Position numbers and translations under genes: made by a program. 64,000 nucleotides of DNA. It comes from Flavipsychrobacter sp. (GTDB lineage: Bacteria > Bacteroidota > Bacteroidia > Chitinophagales > Chitinophagaceae). The stretch is taken from NCBI GenBank assembly GCA_017849575.1, contig JAFIGV010000015.1, positions 124,001 to 188,000 on the forward strand. Reading direction: 5' to 3'. Below are positions 51,943 through 61,113 of the stretch, one piece after another. Every line of letters begins with the position of its first letter. Positions within the stretch are counted from its first letter, which is position 1. The notes beneath the pieces were generated by a model. The model did not search any database. It was not told the origin of the DNA and saw only the letters and a program-made list of their open reading frames with translations.

Positions 51943-53277
51943 CTATTTATTCTCCATGGATTTGGGTAAATAATACACCACCAGGCGATTGTTCTTGTTG
52001 AAGTATTTGGCAGCAACACGTTTCAGATCTTCTTTAGTGATCTTTTTGTAGAGTTCCAGCTCGGTGTTGATCAGGTCTGCATTGCCCAGAAAGGTATAGT
52101 AGGTAGCGAGGTTTTGCACAACACCGGCTACCCGCTGGTTTTGCGTCACGAAGTCGTTTTCAGCCTGGTTGCGTAGTTTCTGATACTCTTCATCGCTTAC
52201 ATAGTTTTCGATCACCTTATCCACTTCAGCTTCCATTGCTTTTTCCAGTTCTTCCGGCTTCACTCCTGCATTGGCTATACCGAACATCATCGCTACACCG
52301 GGGTCTTCATTGGGAATGGCAAACGCGCCCACGGCCAAAGCCTTCTGCTGTTCATCAACAATGGCTTTCTGAAACCGGGAACTCTTGCCCTGAGACAACA
52401 ACTGTGTAAGCAATTGCAGGGTGTAGTTGTCTGCGGTGCCGAGTTTGGGTGTGTGATAGGCCAGGATGACTGCCGGTAGCTGCACATTGTCGTAGAAGTT
52501 TACGCGCTTCTCTTCGGTTTGCTCCGGTTCCACTTCGGTGGGGCGTGGAATGGCCCTGGTGCCTTTCGGAATATCGCCGTAATATTTCTGGATAAATGCC
52601 TTTGTCTCTCCGATGTTGATATCGCCGCCCACTACCAGCACTGCATTGTTGGGCACATAGAAGGTTTTGTAAAAATCCATGAACTCACTCAGCTTTGCCT
52701 GATCAATGTACTGCTCCTTTCCGATCGGCGTCCAGCGATAGGGATGCTTCGTGAATTCATTCTCATATACCACACTCAGCAATTGGCCGTAGGGTGTGTT
52801 ATCATACCGTTGTTTCTTTTCTTCCTTCACCACTTTGCGCTGCGTCTCCACGCCAATGGTATCAATTTTTGCATGCAACATGCGTTCGCTTTCCATCCAT
52901 AGTGCCAGCTCCAGTTGGTTGGAAGGCAGCACTTCGTAATAGTAAGTACGATCCTGCGTAGTGTTGGCATTCAGTTGTCCGCCTGCTGCCTGAATCATTT
53001 TCATGTATTCGCCGCGGCCTATGTTCTCGCTTCCCTCAAAAAGCAGGTGCTCAAAAAAGTGAGCGAAACCTGTACGTTGCGGATCTTCATTTTTGGATCC
53101 TACGTGATACATCACCGAAACGGCTACGATGGGCGTTGAGTGGTCTTCATGCAGTATAACATGCAGCCCGTTAGGCAGGTCATACTCCACAAAATTGATC
53201 TTCGATGATTGTGCGCTGACACTTCCGGAAAGCGCAAGTGCACCTAACACCAAGATTGAGAAAGCTTTTCGCTTCAT
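51943..53277 (-). CDS. Zinc-dependent M16 family peptidase (active subunit)
   Basis: The 444-residue protein has a signal peptide (1-22) and the inverted zinc motif HFFEH at His73, Glu76 and His77; a glutamate at about 152-153 (VVKEEKKQRYDN) is at the right distance for the third ligand. Two half-domains follow the M16 pattern (PNGLHVILHEDHSTPIVAV at the start). It probably digests peptides in the periplasm together with the 689-residue inactive partner encoded downstream. Confidence 0.94.
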   Translation of the reverse strand: MKRKAFSILVLGALALSGSVSAQSSKINFVEYDLPNGLHVILHEDHSTPIVAVSVMYHVGSKNEDPQRTGFAHFFEHLLFEGSENIGRGEYMKMIQAAGGQLNANTTQDRTYYYEVLPSNQLELALWMESERMLHAKIDTIGVETQRKVVKEEKKQRYDNTPYGQLLSVVYENEFTKHPYRWTPIGKEQYIDQAKLSEFMDFYKTFYVPNNAVLVVGGDINIGETKAFIQKYYGDIPKGTRAIPRPTEVEPEQTEEKRVNFYDNVQLPAVILAYHTPKLGTADNYTLQLLTQLLSQGKSSRFQKAIVDEQQKALAVGAFAIPNEDPGVAMMFGIANAGVKPEELEKAMEAEVDKVIENYVSDEEYQKLRNQAENDFVTQNQRVAGVVQNLATYYTFLGNADLINTELELYKKITKEDLKRVAAKYFNKNNRLVVYYLPKSMENK

Positions 53278-53396
53278 AATTGGGAAAATTTTTAGCTGCG
53301 AATTTACACTAAGCCTGCCTTTTTATTCTGTGAAATCCATGCTTTTCCCCCAAAATCTCCCCCGCCGGGCAGATATTTGCACAGCAATTTTAGGCT

Positions 53397-54050
53397 ATGA
53401 TTAACACGGTGCTTTTTGATATGGACGGTTTACTGCTTGATACCGAACCGCTTTGGGGAGAGAGTATGATGCGCATTGCCCGAAAGCATAATATCCCGAT
53501 ATCAGGAGATCGTTTCAAGGAAACCACAGGCTTGCGCATCCATGAAGTAACAGAATACTGGTCGGTAAAATATCCCTGGCAGGGAAGCGCGCATCACGAG
53601 GTGGCTGAGGAGATTCTTGACGATATCATTGATGCCTCCCTCCAAAAAGGCAAGGTGCTGGCCGGTGTATTACAAGCCCTCGAATTGCTTAAAGAACATC
53701 AGTATAGAATCGGTCTTGCCTCATCTTCTCCCACACGGATGATCCATGCTTTGGTGGAGCATTTCGGACTTTCCGGCTACTTCGATCAGATCACTTCTGC
53801 CGATAGTGTTGAGCTGGGAAAGCCGCATCCTGCCGTCTTTTTGCACTGTGCACAACAATTAGGAAGCCCTCCTATGCAATGTGTGGTACTGGAAGATTCG
53901 GTGAATGGAATGATCGCCGGAAAGGCTGCGCGAATGAAGGTGATCGTTGTTCCGGATGCCTTGCATTTCGATGATCCGAGGTTTGCGCTCGCCGATAAAA
54001 AAATTGCTACGATGGAATATTTCGATCTTGATATGCTGCAGACATTATGA
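53397..54050 (+). CDS. HAD-family sugar phosphatase (HxpB/YniC-like)
   Basis: The 217-residue protein has motif I FDMDGLLLDTEPLW (nucleophile Asp8, acid Asp10), motif II SSSPTRMI, the GKPHPAVFL lysine and the VLEDSVNGMIAGKAA motif. These match hexitol / 2-deoxyglucose-6-phosphate phosphatases. Substrate is a small sugar phosphate by family only. A near-consensus GATATTTG lies at 53372-53379. Confidence 0.9.
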   Translation: MINTVLFDMDGLLLDTEPLWGESMMRIARKHNIPISGDRFKETTGLRIHEVTEYWSVKYPWQGSAHHEVAEEILDDIIDASLQKGKVLAGVLQALELLKEHQYRIGLASSSPTRMIHALVEHFGLSGYFDQITSADSVELGKPHPAVFLHCAQQLGSPPMQCVVLEDSVNGMIAGKAARMKVIVVPDALHFDDPRFALADKKIATMEYFDLDMLQTL

Positions 54051-54170
54051 TTGCTGATCCTTGATTCTTGTCGGCAGATCGGGTAACCCAATGCGGAAAA
54101 TTTTTCCTCCGGTTAAATCCAAAGACCACAGTAGCTCGTATTTGTTAGTGATTCACTAAAACAAAAAGCT

Positions 54171-54716
54171 ATGAAGAAATTATTTTTTCTGCCGCTCATT
54201 GCCATGGCAATGATTGCTTATGCAGGCAAGGGCGAAAAGACCGTAATGGTGGGTGGTGCTCCCATGTATCCCTCCAAGAACATTATTGAGAATGCCGTTC
54301 ACTCGAAAGATCATACCACGCTTGTTGCCGCGGTGAAAGCTGCGGGGCTGGTATCAACGCTGCAGGGCGATGGGCCGTTCACAGTCTTTGCTCCTACCAA
54401 TGAAGCCTTCGATAAGCTACCCAAAGGAACGGTGTCAACCCTCCTGCAGCCCGATAACAAAAGCAAACTCACGGCGGTACTTACCTACCATGTGGTTGCC
54501 GGTAAGCTGGACGCAAACGATTTGATGAACATGGTAAGGAAAGGAAACGGAACTGCAGAGCTGACAACCGTGCAGGGAGAAAAGTTGTGGCTGATGGAAA
54601 AGAATAATGAATTATGGCTTAAAGATCAGCAGGGAAATAGGGCAAGGGTGACGATCAAAGATGTGTTTCAGAAAAATGGCGTCATTCATGTAATTGATAC
54701 GGTGCTGATGCCCTGA
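54171..54716 (+). CDS. Secreted fasciclin (FAS1) domain protein
   Basis: The 181-residue protein has a signal peptide (1-18) and one FAS1 domain with its two conserved blocks, FTVFAPTNEAFDKLPKGTV and a NGVIHVIDTVLMP ending. FAS1 domains mediate adhesion and matrix contacts. There is no lipobox or T9SS domain. It is a monocistronic gene between the phosphatase and serine dehydratase genes. Confidence 0.92.
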   Translation: MKKLFFLPLIAMAMIAYAGKGEKTVMVGGAPMYPSKNIIENAVHSKDHTTLVAAVKAAGLVSTLQGDGPFTVFAPTNEAFDKLPKGTVSTLLQPDNKSKLTAVLTYHVVAGKLDANDLMNMVRKGNGTAELTTVQGEKLWLMEKNNELWLKDQQGNRARVTIKDVFQKNGVIHVIDTVLMP

Positions 54717-54790
54717 GGTTTTGCTGGTTTAAATTGTAGGCTACATCCTATCTTTAGGGGGAATTTTTTCTCCCTTTAGTTTTTTTAGCT

Positions 54791-56215
54791 GTGAGCAAAG
54801 AAAGCATTTCCGTTTTCGATATTTTTAAGATTGGTGTAGGTCCCAGCAGCTCTCATACCCTCGGCCCCTGGCGTGCAGCCTTACGATTTATTGACAGTAT
54901 TGCGCTTACAGGTCTTGAGAAGGTCCGTAAGGTGAGGGTATTGTTGTATGGTTCGCTGGCTAAGACGGGCAAGGGGCATGGCACTGATGTAGCGGTTATA
55001 CTCGGCCTTTTGGGTGCCGACCCTGTGACCTTCGATGTGGGCCTCATTGACAGTACATTGGCAGAAATCAACTCGGAAAAGACCCTGAGCCTGGGTGGTG
55101 TCCGCCATCTCGACTTTGACCCCAAAGCCGATGTTGTGTTTCTAATGGATGAATCCCTGCCCTTCCACCCCAATGCTTTGAGCTTTCTCTGCAGCTTTGA
55201 CGATGGCCATGAGATATGCGAAACCTATTATTCTATTGGCGGAGGCTTTGTGGTAAAGGAAGGCGAACATGGTAAAAAGTCGAGTGGGGTGGAGCTTCCT
55301 TTTCCTGTGGAGAAGGCCGGAGATTTGCTCCACTGGTGCCTGAAGACCGGACTCAGCATTTCGGAGGTGGTGTTGGAAAATGAGCATGCATGGCGAGCAG
55401 AGGAAGACACCCGAAGAGGTGTGCTCAATATCTGGTCGGTAATGCGCGATTGCATTTACCGCGGTTGTCATATCGAAGGCGAACTGCCGGGCGGACTGCA
55501 TGTAAAACGCCGGGCTGCTGCACTCAATAAGCGATTGCTGAAAGGCAGAACTTACTCCTGCTACGAGGAATGGATCGAGGCCATCCGCAGCGGCGGCCAG
55601 GGTTTTCAATACACGCTCGACTGGGTGAGTTGTTTTGCCCTGGCGGTAAATGAAGAGAACGCTTCTTTCAGCAGGGTGGTGACGGCGCCGACCAATGGTG
55701 CTGCAGGCGTAGTGCCCGCAGTGCTGCACTATTTCATCGCTTTTTGCGACGGCTTGCATGAAGACAAGATCGTTCAGTTTTTGCTCACCGCATCAGAGGT
55801 GGGTAGTATTTTTAAGAAAGGGGCCACACTATCGGCAGCGATGGGTGGGTGTCAGGCCGAGATCGGTGTGTCCTCGTCTATGGCGGCGGCTGCACTTACC
55901 GAATGTCTCGGAGGCAGTCCGCGTCAGTGTCTGATGGCTTCCGAGATCGCCATGGAACACCATCTGGGGCTCACCTGCGATCCGGTTGCTGGTTTGGTAC
56001 AAGTGCCCTGCATAGAACGTAATACTATGGGCGCCATCAAGGCTATTACCGCCTCGCAACTGGCGCTGCAAAGCAATCCGGATAATGCACGGGTATCTCT
56101 GGATGCAGTGGTAAATACCATGTGGATGACCGCGCTGGATATGAACCACAAGTATAAAGAAACAGCGGAGGGCGGACTGGCAGCGCATATTCCGCTCGGG
56201 TTGAAGGAATGCTAA
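54791..56215 (+). CDS. sdaA: L-serine ammonia-lyase (iron-sulfur type)
   Basis: The 474-residue enzyme begins at GTG and opens [20 protein letters not shown], the serine-binding motif. It then has the beta and alpha domains fused in one chain. The 4Fe-4S cysteines are in [25 protein letters not shown] and VPCIERN. It turns serine into pyruvate and ammonia. A gene this length is typical of the single-chain form. Confidence 0.95.
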   Translation: MSKESISVFDIFKIGVGPSSSHTLGPWRAALRFIDSIALTGLEKVRKVRVLLYGSLAKTGKGHGTDVAVILGLLGADPVTFDVGLIDSTLAEINSEKTLSLGGVRHLDFDPKADVVFLMDESLPFHPNALSFLCSFDDGHEICETYYSIGGGFVVKEGEHGKKSSGVELPFPVEKAGDLLHWCLKTGLSISEVVLENEHAWRAEEDTRRGVLNIWSVMRDCIYRGCHIEGELPGGLHVKRRAAALNKRLLKGRTYSCYEEWIEAIRSGGQGFQYTLDWVSCFALAVNEENASFSRVVTAPTNGAAGVVPAVLHYFIAFCDGLHEDKIVQFLLTASEVGSIFKKGATLSAAMGGCQAEIGVSSSMAAAALTECLGGSPRQCLMASEIAMEHHLGLTCDPVAGLVQVPCIERNTMGAIKAITASQLALQSNPDNARVSLDAVVNTMWMTALDMNHKYKETAEGGLAAHIPLGLKEC

Positions 56216-56232
56216 TGCCTGAACAAAAAAAT

Positions 56233-56270
56233 GACCGGTAATTTTTTTGAAAATCCTACCGGTCTTTTTG
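56233..56270. terminator. Bidirectional terminator between sdaA and the Dps gene
   Basis: GACCGGTA (56233-56240) pairs perfectly with TACCGGTC (56257-56264), with TTTTT after it on the plus strand and a run of T on the minus strand. It serves both convergent genes. Confidence 0.82.
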
Positions 56271-56278
56271 CATGAGCA

Positions 56279-56746
56279 CTACGACAAATAGGCATGGTAC
56301 ATCCACACTAGTTTTTCCTGCGCGCGGATATAGTCACTCATCATAGCGTTCGTTCCCTCATCATGAGCTTCGGCAGATAGCGTCAGTATCTCTCTTTGCA
56401 CGGTCAGCAGTTGTTGCATGCCCGCTACAATATGCTGTACGCATTGCTTTCCATCGCTGATATTCTTTGTCTCTTTAATGGACGATAGTGAGAGGTAATC
56501 ACTAAATGAATGAAGCGGGGTTTCGCCAAGGGTTTTTATCCGTTCAGCAATTTCATCAATTTTCAATACCAGGTCGTTATACAGTTCTTCGAATTTTACA
56601 TGCAGTTCGAAAAACTTTTCGCCCTTAATGTTCCAATGGTAGCCCCGCACGTTGATGTAAAAAAGCTGGTAATTGGCGAGGAGGTCATTAAGCTTTTGAG
56701 CCAGCGCTTTCGAATGCTGGTCGTTGAGTCCGATTTGATTGATCAT
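56279..56746 (-). CDS. dps: Dps family DNA-binding ferritin-like protein
   Basis: The 155-residue protein has the Dps core with the ferroxidase ligands: NVRGYHWNIKG (His), FFELHVKFEELYND and KIDEIAERI (acidic). Dps assembles into 12-mers that store iron and shield DNA in oxidative stress. The N-terminus is short and not lysine-rich, so direct DNA binding is not certain. Confidence 0.93.
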   Translation of the reverse strand: MINQIGLNDQHSKALAQKLNDLLANYQLFYINVRGYHWNIKGEKFFELHVKFEELYNDLVLKIDEIAERIKTLGETPLHSFSDYLSLSSIKETKNISDGKQCVQHIVAGMQQLLTVQREILTLSAEAHDEGTNAMMSDYIRAQEKLVWMYHAYLS

Positions 56747-57036
56747 ACTGATAGATTTTCCGATTAAAGTTACCGACTAAATAATTTCCGCACATTCGCT
56801 AAATAACATGAACCCGGTTGTTGCCTCGCCACTTAATTTTTCAGATTTTTCTCATCTGATGATATTATGTACGGGCACAGCAAAACCTGCACATAGCCTG
56901 CAATCGGCCATCAACTGCCGCTTTGCTATTAAGGTCTAAAAAGCTCCAGCAGAAAAATAGCTACAAGAAAAATCTACCCAATCCGCGGTATTGATGAGAT
57001 TATTGTATGCTGATATTTTTACTAAAAAGCATTTCT

Positions 57037-58527
57037 ATGAAAAACATAATACCCTTCCTGTTTTTGATGATCTCCTTATCGGCAGAAGCTCAGGTAGCCT
57101 GGCAGAAGAATTATCAGATATCCGACCCTGCTGCATTTACCGTGTTGGAAAGAGCCCAAACGCTAGTCCAAACTGCTGATGGCGGTTACCTTGTCGGAGG
57201 ATTTTATACGCAGGCCAATGAAGCAAGGCTTGCCTATCTGATGAAGATAAACGCCAATGGAGACTCCGTTTGGACAAAGCTCTATACCTATTCCAGCCGT
57301 TTGGCAAAATTGTATTTTGACAACAATAACGATCTGCGGGGTGTCTTCGAAATTTTTGCACCGGGCAATGGTACTTCTCTTTATTTCACGAAGATTGACC
57401 CGGCAACCGGAGATACACTTGCCGGATCTTTCAAAGCTCCCAAATCCAACAATCTGGATGTATATCGTTATACCAGCCACATTCAGCTTGCAGATAACTC
57501 TTATTTACTTGCAGCACAGGGCAATGGTCAGGCGGGATATTTTGAAAGATTTACCCCCGGCGCCACCACAGCTACCTGGTATGCCGACAGTCTCGCCAAC
57601 AAGGTGATCACATTTACGGATATGGTGCTCGACGGACCTGACGTTGTACTTTCCGGCTGGAATGGCGCACCCGGTGGATTGAATGTAAACTTTATGGTGG
57701 CTAAGTACGACGTAGCAACAGGGATGCCAGTGTGGCGCAGAACCATGCTTTATGCCAACGGTACATGCTGCGACAGCCGCGGCCGATGCATCATAAAAAA
57801 TGCCGCGGGCAATTACGTAGTGGGCGGCGAATGGCGCGAGGTGTTTAATAGCGTGGTTTATATTACTCCGGCGTTGTTCGTGGTCAGTCCGAATGGCGAT
57901 AGCCTTTCAATAACGGAAACACACACGGGCGGCACTGTACAAGATATTGTAAAATGGGGCAACTACCTGCTGGCCTCAGGGCAAATTGAAAAAGATGATC
58001 TTGCCCCCGACAATTCAATGGCTCATCATACCGACATTGGTCTGATCGTGATGGATGATAATGCCCATCTAATTAATTTTTCTCAGCGCTTCAACAATCT
58101 CATTATGATCCCCAACAGTTTTGGAGGTGGATACCTCGGCACTTACTGGAGTAATGGCGGACTGATGGTGGATGCTACCAATAATGTGCTGATCTATGGA
58201 CAGGGCGCGCATCTGCCCATGGGCAATAGCTCCACAGACCAAAACAGCTTTGTGGCTAAGCTAATGCCCAACACTACCGATGTGCCAGACTTCACTCAAC
58301 AGAAATCCGGTTTCCGTTTCACACCCAATCCGTTCGACAATCAATTCAAGATCGAAGCGGAGGAGAAAGGCAATGTTATTGTGACCAACCTGCTCGGACA
58401 AAAAGTATTTGAAGACGATATCGATGGCTCGCTCACTGTGTCTGCAGACAACTGGGCTCCGGGTCTATACCTGATCCGTTTCGACAACGGCAAACGTGTA
58501 ACCACGGCTAAGATCATTCGTAGATGA
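57037..58527 (+). CDS. T9SS-secreted repeat protein, third of its kind in the window
   Basis: From ATG 57037 the protein is 496 residues with a signal peptide (MKNIIPFLFLMISLSAEAQ). Repeats contain QTADGGYLVGG and DxxGDSVWTK-type blocks, as in the protein at 25143-26669. It ends with a T9SS sorting domain (RFTPNPFDNQFKI ... WAPGLYLIRF). The frame reaches 57007, but that start adds ten residues before the signal peptide. A non-coding gap of 290 bp precedes it, in which I see nothing else. Confidence 0.88.
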   Translation: MKNIIPFLFLMISLSAEAQVAWQKNYQISDPAAFTVLERAQTLVQTADGGYLVGGFYTQANEARLAYLMKINANGDSVWTKLYTYSSRLAKLYFDNNNDLRGVFEIFAPGNGTSLYFTKIDPATGDTLAGSFKAPKSNNLDVYRYTSHIQLADNSYLLAAQGNGQAGYFERFTPGATTATWYADSLANKVITFTDMVLDGPDVVLSGWNGAPGGLNVNFMVAKYDVATGMPVWRRTMLYANGTCCDSRGRCIIKNAAGNYVVGGEWREVFNSVVYITPALFVVSPNGDSLSITETHTGGTVQDIVKWGNYLLASGQIEKDDLAPDNSMAHHTDIGLIVMDDNAHLINFSQRFNNLIMIPNSFGGGYLGTYWSNGGLMVDATNNVLIYGQGAHLPMGNSSTDQNSFVAKLMPNTTDVPDFTQQKSGFRFTPNPFDNQFKIEAEEKGNVIVTNLLGQKVFEDDIDGSLTVSADNWAPGLYLIRFDNGKRVTTAKIIRR

Positions 58528-58603
58528 GCCGTCAGTGATCCTGGTGTTACGGTCCATCTGCTCTTAACAACCGTCTGCTTTGAACGCAGCTTCAGGACGA
58601 GGC

Positions 58604-59326
58604 TCAGCGCGAAAGAATGCTGTCATCGGGTGTGCGCTCATATTCTTCAATACTTTGATCGAGTGGCACACCCTTATTAAAAATGAGTTCACAGAAATGG
58701 TTGCCGGCCTGCGTTCGCTGTGTGCCCGAAAACTGGAGTTTGCAGTCGGATATATTGTTGCGGGGCAATAGGGTATAGCCCTTATTGACCAGCAGCACAA
58801 TCAACACAAGGACAATGGGTATCATTGAGAAAAAAGCCCAGGGAAATTTTCCGGGTCTGATGATGCGCTTTCGGGCAACGGGTGGTTGGAAGGAAAGCAA
58901 AACTTTTAGCTTGTCATAGTCCCAGCAAAGCAGATACAGATTGGCAAGTACCATAAGCGGTGAGGTGAGGATGGAGCCCTCAAAGCGCAAGGCATAGGAT
59001 AGAATGCAAATGTTGAGGATAATAGGGAAATACAGTATGGCCCCAATCGTTGCAGTGCGCGGTATAAGCAGCAGTACTGCCGTCGCTATCTGCATGTAGC
59101 CAATAAAGCTGTAATAGTAGCCGGTATGATACAATGCCTCCAGATAATGACCCATAGGGTGATTTACGGACAGCCCGCTGGCAAAGCGCTCGCCGGCTAT
59201 CTTGACGATACCGGCAATAATAAATCCCATGGCCAGAGCGATACGGTTAAGCCAGGTGAAATAATAAAACCAGCGATTGGCAACCGTCTGTTGATGCAAT
59301 TTGTCGAGTCTTTCCGGGAGTTTCAT
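58604..59326 (-). CDS. DoxX-like integral membrane protein
   Basis: The 240-residue protein has about five membrane helices. The first (ALAMGFIIAGIVKIAGERF) and the FIGYMQIATAVLLLIPRT block resemble DoxX/quinol oxidase-related proteins. The last 50 residues are soluble with two cysteines (SDCKLQF, NHFCELIF). Function unknown; a quinone-linked role is only a family hint. Confidence 0.7.
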   Translation of the reverse strand: MKLPERLDKLHQQTVANRWFYYFTWLNRIALAMGFIIAGIVKIAGERFASGLSVNHPMGHYLEALYHTGYYYSFIGYMQIATAVLLLIPRTATIGAILYFPIILNICILSYALRFEGSILTSPLMVLANLYLLCWDYDKLKVLLSFQPPVARKRIIRPGKFPWAFFSMIPIVLVLIVLLVNKGYTLLPRNNISDCKLQFSGTQRTQAGNHFCELIFNKGVPLDQSIEEYERTPDDSILSR

Positions 59327-59414
59327 AGTGTTGGTGGCGTGTTGGTGGCAAACTCAAATATAGTTGCAGCGCTCCTAACCGGTCTCCCCCGTTTTGCGGG
59401 TTATGCGTTGGCGC

Positions 59415-59945
59415 TTATGTACGTTCGGAGGCTAATTCTTTACTCTGCCGGCCTTCATTTTGATTCTGAAATCCGGAAAACATCACCGCTGCGTATTCCT
59501 CATATTCTTGCAGCAATTGTTTGTCTATATGAAATGAGCGGACAGATGAAAGATGATATTTCGTTTCGGGCCTGATTTGATGACCTGCCGCCAGTCTGTT
59601 GTAATGGAGACATTGTATCCGGTCTGGGGAGACGATCACAAACCAGGCATTCTTATACGGATAATCGTTGTACCGATCATCGAAAGCAAAGCAACCATTA
59701 GCCCTATACTTTACCTCCATATAAAAAAGCTGACCCGTTTTAGTACTCTGCACCACAAAATCGGGCATGAAGCGCAGTGCCTTACTTGTTTTCTGATTGT
59801 TGCGCGCAAGCGATCTGCTCAGGAATGGATGTAGTCGTTCGAGCCCGTAATTGAAGACATTATATGCAGCATTAAGAAACAAATCTTGTATCAACTGCTC
59901 GGCCATCCGGCCTTTAAGCATGTTTAGGTTGGTGTTCGGTTTCAT
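59415..59945 (-). CDS. Small PD-(D/E)XK nuclease-like protein
   Basis: From ATG 59945 the protein is 176 residues. It has the order E16 (GRMAEQLIQDLF), D62 (MPDFVV), E77 and K79 (FYMEVKYR), the arrangement of the PD-(D/E)XK nuclease fold. No methylase, helicase or other restriction partner is nearby. It could be a solitary DNA- or RNA-cleaving enzyme or a repair factor; neither is shown. Confidence 0.72.
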   Translation of the reverse strand: MKPNTNLNMLKGRMAEQLIQDLFLNAAYNVFNYGLERLHPFLSRSLARNNQKTSKALRFMPDFVVQSTKTGQLFYMEVKYRANGCFAFDDRYNDYPYKNAWFVIVSPDRIQCLHYNRLAAGHQIRPETKYHLSSVRSFHIDKQLLQEYEEYAAVMFSGFQNQNEGRQSKELASERT

Positions 59946-60027
59946 AGTCAGGTGTGTAGTAAGCAGTATCGGAAAGCTGATTCTCAAAATAGGAAAAAGG
60001 AAAAACCGAATCGAATTTTATTCTTCC

Positions 60028-60987
60028 TCAAAACCTTCGAAACACTTCGTCCAAATGCACGGAAATATAAACGGGCGCACGGTCCGCTCCTGCAAAAGCT
60101 GCACGGAGCATACGCTTTGCCCATCTTAACGCCGCATATCGGTCGGTTTTGGAAAACGCGGGCTCCAGACGATGCCCGGCCCACCGGGTCATTTTCTGCA
60201 CATGCCGCCATAGGTCCCGGTAGGGATGCCGGCTTTCTATATGCCAGGGTTTTACACCACCCACGAAATGTACAATTGCCGGATGATCCCTTGCCGCAAG
60301 TAAATCTTCATGCAATGATTGTCGCACGGTGACATCTTCTATGGCATAGAAATCCTGCATATTGTACCGGAACGAAACACGCCTAATTCTTCCCCGCAGC
60401 ACATAGTTGATCGCATCCTGATCATAGAATTTGCAATGGGCTTTGTTTGCCACGATATACGACAATATCTTTTCGGGTAAATTTTCTGCCCGCCAAAGGT
60501 CAAGATTCAGGAGGCACATGCCACTGTTATAATAGCCATTGTACATCTCATAGTTCAGCCGGTTGAAATCGCGGATATCGTCATGATGCAGATCTACACT
60601 CATAGCTGCGGCATAATTGCCAAGATCCGTTTCCCAAAGCTCAAGGAGGCTATCCACCACCAACATGTCACTGTCTAAGTACAATACTTTTGAAACCGAT
60701 ACAGGCAACAGCGAAGCGATAAAAAGTTTGTAGTAAATGGCCACGGTGAAATGAAAGGCTTCCGGCATTCTGGTTTTAGCTTTCCAGTCGGTAATGCTGT
60801 AGAAGTGAAGCTGTGTTGCCGGAGCTGTTTGCACCGTAGCTTTCAGAAGCCGTTTGCTTTCTTCGGAAATACTTTCGCTCAGGATGTGGAAGTTGATAGC
60901 TGTGTCGGGATGTGTCTTCAGTATAGAGGCAATGAGCACACCGCCCGGCATTACGTATTTTTCATCAAATCCAAAGGCTATTTCCAT
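60028..60987 (-). CDS. Family 8 glycosyltransferase
   Basis: The 319-residue protein begins MEIAFGFDEKYVMPGGVLIA, has the metal-binding DxD in VLYLDSDMLVV and the later blocks YYNSGMCLLNLDLWR and DQDAINYVLRGRI. It fits the LPS glucosyl/galactosyltransferases of family GT8. It probably adds a hexose from UDP-sugar to LPS or another glycan (inference). It has no clear operon partner. Confidence 0.92.
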   Translation of the reverse strand: MEIAFGFDEKYVMPGGVLIASILKTHPDTAINFHILSESISEESKRLLKATVQTAPATQLHFYSITDWKAKTRMPEAFHFTVAIYYKLFIASLLPVSVSKVLYLDSDMLVVDSLLELWETDLGNYAAAMSVDLHHDDIRDFNRLNYEMYNGYYNSGMCLLNLDLWRAENLPEKILSYIVANKAHCKFYDQDAINYVLRGRIRRVSFRYNMQDFYAIEDVTVRQSLHEDLLAARDHPAIVHFVGGVKPWHIESRHPYRDLWRHVQKMTRWAGHRLEPAFSKTDRYAALRWAKRMLRAAFAGADRAPVYISVHLDEVFRRF

Positions 60988-61113
60988 AGATCTATGCGGT
61001 GATTATACTCCAAAAATAATCGGGAAGTTCAAGAGTTGACGGGCATGTTGAAAAGAGAAAAGGGGCGGACCCAAAAGCCCACCCTTTACAAGTATATCTA
61101 AATCCGTATCCAA

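Noticed and set aside
60028-60332. Plus-strand frames opposite the GT8 gene
   Set aside because: They are shadows of the glycosyltransferase coding region.
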